Shown here: in pieces, positions 58,740 to 64,000 of the stretch | How positions within the stretch are numbered: position 1 is the first letter of the stretch | Layout of the letters: each line of letters begins with the position of its first letter | Source: Blasia pusilla | Taxonomy: Eukaryota; Marchantiophyta; Marchantiopsida; Blasiales | Length of the DNA: 64,000 nucleotides | Assembly (NCBI GenBank): GCA_050084515.1 | Contig: CM114273.1 | Location: 8,370,001 to 8,434,000 of the forward strand | Direction of reading: 5' to 3' | Program-made: the position numbers and the translations under genes | The notes under the pieces: generated by a model | What the model saw: the letters and a program-made list of their open reading frames with translations, nothing else | The model's database searches: none | Told to the model about the DNA's origin: nothing

Positions 58740-59494
58740 TTGCAATTACATGGGCTGAAGCTACATCCAGGAAAGTTCAAGTTCTTCTACAACCAGATTG
58801 AGTACTTGGGTCATACAATATACCTAGGGGGCCTTGGTGTTCAGCAGATGAAGGTAGAGGCTATCTCACGCATTCCATGCCCTACAGATGTGAGTCGTGT
58901 TCGCGCATTGATGGGATTGGCGAACTTCTATTGGCGGTACGTCAAGGGATTCCGTTCGATTGCGAAGTCGCTGACCTTGCTGACCAAGGTGGATCACGAG
59001 TGGCATTGGGGGATGAGCAGGAGCGAGCATTTCAATTGCTCAAGGACTTGTTGATGTCTGCGCCCCTCTTCAAGAGACTGATCAAGGGGCATCCTTTCCA
59101 GTTGCACACAAATTGGAGCATGTTGGGGCTTGGAGCAGTGCTCACCCATCATGATGATGAGGGCAGAGAGTTCGTGGTAGCTTACGCTAGCCGCTCGAAC
59201 AACGCTGCAGAGGGGAAGTACAGTCGGTATGAGGTTGAGTGCTTGGCTGCAGTGTGGGCTGTCGCGCATTTCAGGTGTTACTTATTCGACAACCCTTTTA
59301 CCATCATCACTGATTATCAACCATTGAAGTGGTTGATGGAGTCCGACAAGCTTACAAGGAAGCTTGCGAGATGGGCTCTGTTGTTGCAAGAGTATGATTT
59401 TCAGGTGGTACATAGACCTGGGATGCTCAACAAGGATGCAGATGGGTTGAGTCGTAACCCATGCCCGAGTCAGCAAGATGCGATTGAAGCTTGA
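58740..59494 (+). pseudogene. E4 RT connection and RNase H
   Basis: The connection reads HGLKLHPGKFKFFYNQIEYL, then DVSRVRALMGLANFYWRYVKGF, after which a frame change occurs. RNase H follows in 58877-59494 with LHTNWSMLGLGAVL (Asn where E1 and E3 have the Asp of HTDWS), YASRSNNAAEGKYSRYEVECLAAVWA and DYQPLKWLMESDKL. The first catalytic Asp therefore appears lost. Confidence 0.8.
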
Positions 59495-60070
59495 TGGCAT
59501 GGAGAGAGTGATGAGGAGTCTGTGCTAGGATGGCACGCGTCAGCCTATTTAGGCATGTTGGCTATGAAGAGCCAAAGTGTGGAGACTTCGATGGCGAGGT
59601 CTAGTGGAGAGTCCTTGGATCCTGAGGCCAGTGAGGAGACCATAGATGGCCAAGATATTCATGATGATGGAGTAGTCTTGGAGTACCTTTGTACTGGTAG
59701 CGTTGCGAGCACCGTGGGTGCTAGAGAGCGGGATCGGATCCTACAGCGGGCGAGACGGTTCCGTTGGGAGGGGACATATGTTTTGAGGGTTTGGTAGGAT
59801 GGTAGAGTACGCCTAGTGCCGCATCCTTTGCAGAGAGCACGACTAGTGCAGCATGCCCACGAGGAGTTGGGTCACTTTGGGGTGAAGCGGACGTACAACT
59901 TGCTCCAGATTGAGTATTGGTGGCGAGGCATGCAGACTGACGTTCAACAGTTTGTTGCAAAGTGCATGGTGTGTGATCGGGTCCGAGCATCGTTCAATGC
60001 TCCGACTCCACAGTTGCATCCATTACCGATCATGGGCTTAGGGTATAGATGGAGTTTGGATTTTGCATGA
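59495..60070 (+). pseudogene. E4 tether and integrase HHCC domain
   Basis: The tether contains SLDPEASEETIDGQDIHDDG, matching E1. The zinc domain reads HAHEELGHFGVKRTYNLL ... CMVCDRVRAS. The first catalytic Asp of the core is in YRWSLDFA, followed by TGA where E3 has Gly. A TAG breaks the frame at about 59797. Confidence 0.8.
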
Positions 60071-60073
60071 CCT

Positions 60074-61096
60074 TTGCCTTTGACAGAGCGTCACAGTCGT
60101 CATGTGTTGGTGATGGTCGAGCACTTCTCGAAGTGGATCAAGTTGGTTGCATGGCCTGAAAAAGTGAGTGGGGGAGTAGCTTATGCCTTCCTTGATAGAA
60201 TGCTAAGTCATTATGGCGCACCGGCTGAGGTGTTGACAAACCAGGGTACCGAGTTTTACAGTGAGTTCCAGGCCTTGTGTGATCAGGCACTGATCGACCA
60301 CCACACGACTTCGCGAGATCATCCCGAGGCGGAGGGATTAGCAGAGAGAGTTGTGCAGACGGTGAAGAGGGGTTTATGCAAGTATGGCTTGCAGAGAGGT
60401 CACCTAGGAGATTGGGACCTCCAGTTGCCATGGTTGGCAATGGGATACAGATTCAGCAGGCAGGCATCCTTAGCGTCTTTTTCACCGTACTTGCTACTTT
60501 ATGGCCGAGAGCCAGATTTACCTGTGGCCATTTTTCAAGATGGTGGTGAGGTGCTAGACCTTGATGACCCAGATGTATGGATGCAAGCATGTTCTCAAAG
60601 GGCTGAGTTGTTTCGGAGAGTGATGCCCATGACGTTCGAGAACTTGGCAATTGCGCAGCATCGGGATACGTTGAGATATGCGACTATTCGGGGTGATAGT
60701 TATCGACCAACTATCCGGAGGTTTCATAAGGGAGATTGTGTCTACTTGCAGCAGACGACATCGACAATGTTGGATGTGACTACAAGGCGCACTATCCTGA
60801 GAGTGCGTGAAGTTTTGTCATTCGATGTTCTCTTGTTGGAGGGACGCGATGGTATGGTATGTAAGGACCATGTGCATAATTGTGCGCCATATCACCTTCC
60901 TAACATTGATGGTACAGTAGATCCAAGCTTAGTAGTAGTTCTTGCATGCTTGCATTGTATGTTGTGTGGTTCTGCCGGTGGTGCAGCCACGATGCTAGTC
61001 TCTGATGGGTGTTCGAGAGGATGGCATATGGCATGTTTGACGCCACCTCTCACTAGGGTTCCTCAAGGACAATGGATGTGTCCCAGATGTTCATAG
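60074..61096 (+). CDS. E4 integrase core and PHD finger (340-residue open segment)
   Basis: This is the longest open part of any integrase here. It has VLVMVEHFSKW, TNQGTEF with Asn56 at the usual second Asp, and EAEGLAERVVQTVK with Glu91. A GPY/F-like module covers about 215-262. The C-terminal PHD-type finger has C295-x2-C298, S310 in place of the third Cys (CDGC in E1), C313, H318 (GWH), C321, CLTPPLTRVPQGQW and C336-x2-C339. PHD fingers bind histone H3 tails in known proteins, so a role in steering integration to chromatin is inferred. The segment lacks the first Asp, which lies upstream of a stop, and cannot work alone. Confidence 0.85.
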   Translation: MPLTERHSRHVLVMVEHFSKWIKLVAWPEKVSGGVAYAFLDRMLSHYGAPAEVLTNQGTEFYSEFQALCDQALIDHHTTSRDHPEAEGLAERVVQTVKRGLCKYGLQRGHLGDWDLQLPWLAMGYRFSRQASLASFSPYLLLYGREPDLPVAIFQDGGEVLDLDDPDVWMQACSQRAELFRRVMPMTFENLAIAQHRDTLRYATIRGDSYRPTIRRFHKGDCVYLQQTTSTMLDVTTRRTILRVREVLSFDVLLLEGRDGMVCKDHVHNCAPYHLPNIDGTVDPSLVVVLACLHCMLCGSAGGAATMLVSDGCSRGWHMACLTPPLTRVPQGQWMCPRCS

Positions 61097-61277
61097 AGTC
61101 GGTAGTTCTACGTTTCGACTTGTGTCTGTGACACGGATGACTAGAAGGCGATTAACGATGGGGCCACATGAGCACCCGGCCTTCTTGCTCTTAGTGTCCG
61201 AGAGATGTATGTCATGGTAGGTAGGGATAGATGGCTATCTGGAGTTAGAGGGACCTAACCACCAGCTAGGGGGGCGA

Positions 61278-61622
61278 TTGGAGATATTTTGGTATTTCTT
61301 GTCTCGTTGTTTGGATGCCATGAGTTAGCATGGGATCGTGCGTGTTTGTGTGCGTGTTCGGCGACAGCGATGTATGTTGTGTAGCGATATGTATGCGCAC
61401 GACAACTATCACATCTTTTAGGATAGATTGATGAGATCTAGTAGAGCATCTTTGTGAGTAGTGGAGGAAAGGCCCAAGAGGTCGAAAGTTACCTGTTGAG
61501 GCCCCGGGAGATCTGAGAGAGCAGGTTTCCCCTTCGTTTCAGCTCATTTGGAGCCATATTGAGGAACTTACTATTTCGGGTAAGTTTCCATGTTGAGGAT
61601 AGTTGACTTTCTGATTTTGGTA
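61278..61622 (+). repeat. E4 3' terminal block, S plus truncated L
   Basis: After the polypurine tract (61266-61277, CTAGGGGGGCGA), S runs 61278-61404 (127 bp, ends CACGACA). Two bases AC follow, and L starts at 61407 (TATCACATC). L breaks off at about 61622 into CACTA tnp2 sequence, so the outer S is missing. 61097-61265 is non-coding 3' UTR of the element. Confidence 0.82.
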
Positions 61623-62252
61623 TACCTCTTTCAAAAGAGGTCGCATACCTCTTTCCATGTTGTACATGGTCTTTTGGTGTTCCCAATCTAGAATGTGCTC
61701 TTTACTAACTCGTGGAGGTGGACCACGAAGCTCTCGGGCATTGTTGAATTGAACTATCTGTAACGCCCTATGTCTGTAAGGATGATCTAGTGGGAGGAAA
61801 CATCGATGTCCAGTGTATTTCATGCTCCTCGAAGGTTTGGAATGCTCATCATCAGTGAAATTGGGGCCACATGTAGTACAAGCCAAATGCCCCTTTGTTG
61901 CCTGACCTGAAATCATGCCGTGGGCTGGATAATCTTCCAAAGTCAATACCAATTGGGCATGTAGCCTGAATGGGTTTGGTCTACCAACCCGTTGCACCAC
62001 ATCATGGATCCAAATGCCTTCATACCACAAGCGCTTCAACTCATCCACAAGAGGAGCTATCCAAACGTCTATATTCCTAGAAAGAGCAGATTGTGGGCCC
62101 GGGATAAGCAAAAGCAATAAGACAAAAAACTTCTTAGTAGTCAACCACGGAGGGAGGTTGTAATTTAGCAGGGTTACACGCCAGCAAGAATATGCATTGT
62201 TCTTGTCTCCGAATGGATTGACTCCATCGGTCGAGAGGCCAACTCTCATATT
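61623..62252 (-). pseudogene. CACTA tnp2 transposase, central part (Transposase_21)
   Basis: The minus strand encodes VGLSTDGVNPFGDKNNAYSC, NYNLPPWLTTKKFFVLLLLL, IPGPQ ... IDVWIAPLVDELKRLWYEGI, LEDYPAHGMISGQATKGHLA, CTTCG and a CFLPLDHPYR block. This is the classic tnp2 catalytic-region layout. It is uninterrupted within these limits. It continues across the solo repeat at 62253-62891 into the N-terminal part, and its other end is cut by E4 (after MRPLLKEV). Confidence 0.88.
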
Positions 62253-62891
62253 TGTCACGACTCTTAGGATAGATTGTGGGATCTAGCCGAGCGTCTTCAC
62301 GAGTAGTGGAGGAAAGGCCCATGAGGTCAAGAATTACCTATTGAGGCCTCGGGAGATCTGAGAGAGCACGTTTCCCCTTCGTTTCGGCTCATTTGGAGCC
62401 ATATTGAGGAACTTACTATTTCGGGTAAGTTTCCATGTTGGGGATGGTTGACTTCCTAATTTTGGTAAGTGACCCTTGACCTCCTACATCAGGTCAAGAG
62501 CCAAGGAGGTGACTTGGGAGAATAGGTTAGTGTGGAGAGAGTTTGGGAGAGGGGAGGGGTATACCTCAAGGAGAGAGAGCTTGAGAGCTCATTCTCTCTT
62601 TGTTGAACCTCTTGGCATGAGGCGGCGGAGCTATGGTCCCTTGCCTTGTGAGTGTAAACCAAGCCTCTCATTAGGAGACTGGGTTTGGTTTGACATGAGA
62701 GAGAGTGCACACCTTTAAGAGCTATGGTGTGAGATGGTGTAGAGAGAGATTGGATCTTACTTTATTGGACATATTTTGGTACTTCTCGCCTCTATGTATG
62801 GATGCCATGAGTTAGCATGGGATCGTGTGTGTTTGTGTGTGTGTTCGATGACAGCGCTGTATGTTGTGTAGCGATGTGTATGCGCACGACA
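62253..62891 (+). repeat. Solo terminal repeat (L-S) inserted in tnp2
   Basis: A 639-bp unit starts TGTCACGACTC and ends GCGCACGACA, composed of L (62253-62764) and S (62765-62891). It belongs to the E1/E4 subfamily. It lies between two tnp2 segments that are contiguous in other transposases (FARDTRNV and RVGLSTDG). Flanks TATT (62249-62252) and CATT (62892-62895) match in three of four. It is the expected product of recombination between the 5' L and the 3' L of a complete element. Confidence 0.87.
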
Positions 62892-64000
62892 CATTCCTTG
62901 TGTCTCTTGCAAACTCTAGCCACCTCCGGTTGATGAATCTCCAATGTTCTGAATCTCCGATGTGCCGCTGCAGGCCATCAATACTCTTGTTCTCGGCTGT
63001 CCAAGTCATCAACTTTGAAATTTTTGGGCTCTTGTACATACGTTTCAATCTAGGAATGATTTCAAAATGTTGAAGTACCTTTGTAGGCTGTATGGAATTT
63101 CCTATACCTTTTTTGTCCATATACTGGGCAACTTGATCGATTTGCATACTCTCCTCTCAAGAGCACATGGCCATCAGGGCAAGCATGAATGGAACTCTAA
63201 TTCAATCCAAGAGTTGACAATAATTTAGTTGCCTCGTACTTATTGCCAAGAGCCATGTTCCCGATAGGAAAGACTGTTGTCTTCATGAATGCAAGTAACC
63301 TTGGAACAAACACAGTTGGGACACCATGATTCCCACAGATGTTCATCAACATGAGTACAAAGGCCAACTTTGTATACTTAGAGCCATGGAATAGAGGCCT
63401 GCATGCATTAGCAACAGTTTCATGGGACCCAAACATCCATCCATACTCATCCTCTTCTTGCCCAATATCGTCTGCGTCCTCTCCAGGCTCTTCGGCTGCA
63501 TCAGTGATTTCTTCCATGCTCTCAACATCATCATAGAATGCATCAAGATCTTGGAAGATGTCACAGACCATTTGTTGCACATTAATCCCATGATCAATAC
63601 TATCACCTTCAGCATCAACCCCATCATCACGGTTATTGTCTTCAAACTCCTCGGGTGTGGTACCTGCCTCACCCGCATCTCGGGCATCGAGGTTGCCCAT
63701 TGCTTGTCCCAAAAATTGTGCATTTCTAGCCACATTGGCAATGTTCGATGTGGACCTCCACTCTTCATCAGACGAATCCTCATCGCCTAGAACCCCAGAA
63801 ACTCTTTTTTCTAGATGCCTTCCGTGTTTTTGAAGGTGAGTGAAAACATTCCGCAAGGCTAGTGTGCGAGACTCATTGCAAGCTACACAAGGACATCTCA
63901 TCCTTGCACTTCTAGAGTGTCCCACTAGGACTTCCTCCCGAACCCAAAGTTTGGAATCACGAGCTCTGATTCGTTCTAGATATTGTAATGGTAACCTGCT
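62892..64000 (-). pseudogene. CACTA tnp2 transposase, N-terminal part
   Basis: The frame at 63197-63925 has the transposase-associated Cys domain (MRCPCVACNESRTLALRNVFTHL), a long acidic spacer and the block YTKLAFVLMLMNICGNHGVP, ending YEATKLLSTLGLN. A TAG follows. Reading continues as CPDGHVLLRGEYANRSSCPV and, after a frameshift, IIPRLKRMYKS ... MTWTAENK ... LQRHIGDSEHWRF, ending FARDTRNV at the solo repeat. The order and spacing match plant tnp2. Upstream sequence (FVREEVLVGHSRSA) shows the true start is outside the window. Confidence 0.87.

Larger units (their letters stand above)
54349..61622 (+). mobile_element. E4: Ty3/gypsy element with methyltransferase and PHD, in CACTA
   Basis: E4 lies on the plus strand inside the CACTA transposon and belongs to the same subfamily as E1. 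Its order is L block, leader, gag N-terminus, protease C-terminus, linker, methyltransferase, RT, RNase H, integrase-PHD, polypurine tract, S, truncated L. It is a deletion derivative: most of gag, the zinc knuckles and the protease active site are gone (join near 56345), and the RT N-terminus is gone (join near 58345). The 3' end stops at about 61622 within L, against tnp2 sequence, so no target duplication can be scored. The flanks differ (TCCC on the left). Confidence 0.9.
49150..64000 (-). mobile_element. Decayed CACTA (En/Spm) transposon, right end outside window
   Basis: The left terminus CACTAGTACAAAA starts at 49150 and is followed by subterminal repeats. A TNPA-like gene and a tnp2 transposase gene both lie on the minus strand, with tnp2 further right. 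The other terminal repeat must lie beyond 64000. Two retroelement insertions lie inside it: E4 (54349-61622) and a solo L-S unit (62253-62891). tnp2 has stops, a frameshift and a large gap around E4, so the transposon is not autonomous now. Confidence 0.8.

Noticed and set aside
61539-61622. tnp2 frame extending below 61623
   Set aside because: The open frame continues, but the DNA is the truncated L block of E4; the fusion is accidental.

Overview
The window looks like nuclear DNA of a land plant. It carries an intact SAUR auxin-response gene and a CACTA (En/Spm) transposon with plant-type tnp2 and TNPA-like genes. It also has Ty3/gypsy LTR elements, solo LTRs, a MITE and long AT-rich spacers. 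The lineage within plants cannot be fixed from the sequence; a seed-free or gymnosperm-like, transposon-rich genome is my guess only. I recognise one intact host gene (SAUR, 611-1048, minus). Nearly everything else I can name is mobile DNA or its remains.

Layout. 1-4995: SAUR and flanks. 5000-19939: a gag-only Ty3/gypsy derivative (E2, minus) split by a second element (E1, 5922-16645, minus) that is flanked by a 4-bp target duplication AGAG. 19940-21712: AT-rich spacer. 21717-31539: the best-preserved element (E3, minus), flanked by TTGG. 31544-49149: spacer with a TA-flanked MITE (34801-35109), two solo LTRs of one 1-kb family with perfect 5-bp target duplications (36048-37081 and 47430-48427), an inverted repeat pair, local duplications and a faint hAT-like remnant. 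49150-64000: a decayed CACTA transposon read on the minus strand. It was invaded by a fourth gypsy copy (E4, 54349-61622, plus) and by a solo terminal repeat (62253-62891) lying inside a tnp2 codon run.

The notable system is the retrotransposon group E1-E4. The full-length order is gag (two zinc knuckles), protease, a linker, a C5-cytosine DNA methyltransferase, a UAG stop, then reverse transcriptase, RNase H and integrase, ending in a PHD finger where a chromodomain is often found in plant Ty3/gypsy elements. The methyltransferase shows the DLFGG, PCQ and ENV motifs and the GSRA/WWTN and RERAMGF blocks. The element thus pairs a DNA-methylation writer with a probable histone reader. In E1, E3 and E4 the stop between methyltransferase and RT is TAG followed by CAR-CCA, the tobamovirus-type leaky context.

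The terminal repeats are also unusual. The 5' end has only a long block L. The 3' end, right after the polypurine tract, reads S-NN-L-S, where S is about 105-130 bp and NN is two bases. This L...S.L.S arrangement recurs in sequence-unrelated subfamilies. It is what a two-LTR circle opened inside an LTR would give, and it resembles the split direct repeats of PAT/DIRS elements, although these copies encode a DDE-type integrase. All copies are decayed. Only the E3 gag and the E4 integrase-PHD segment are long uninterrupted frames, and both readable integrases have Asn where the second catalytic Asp is expected.
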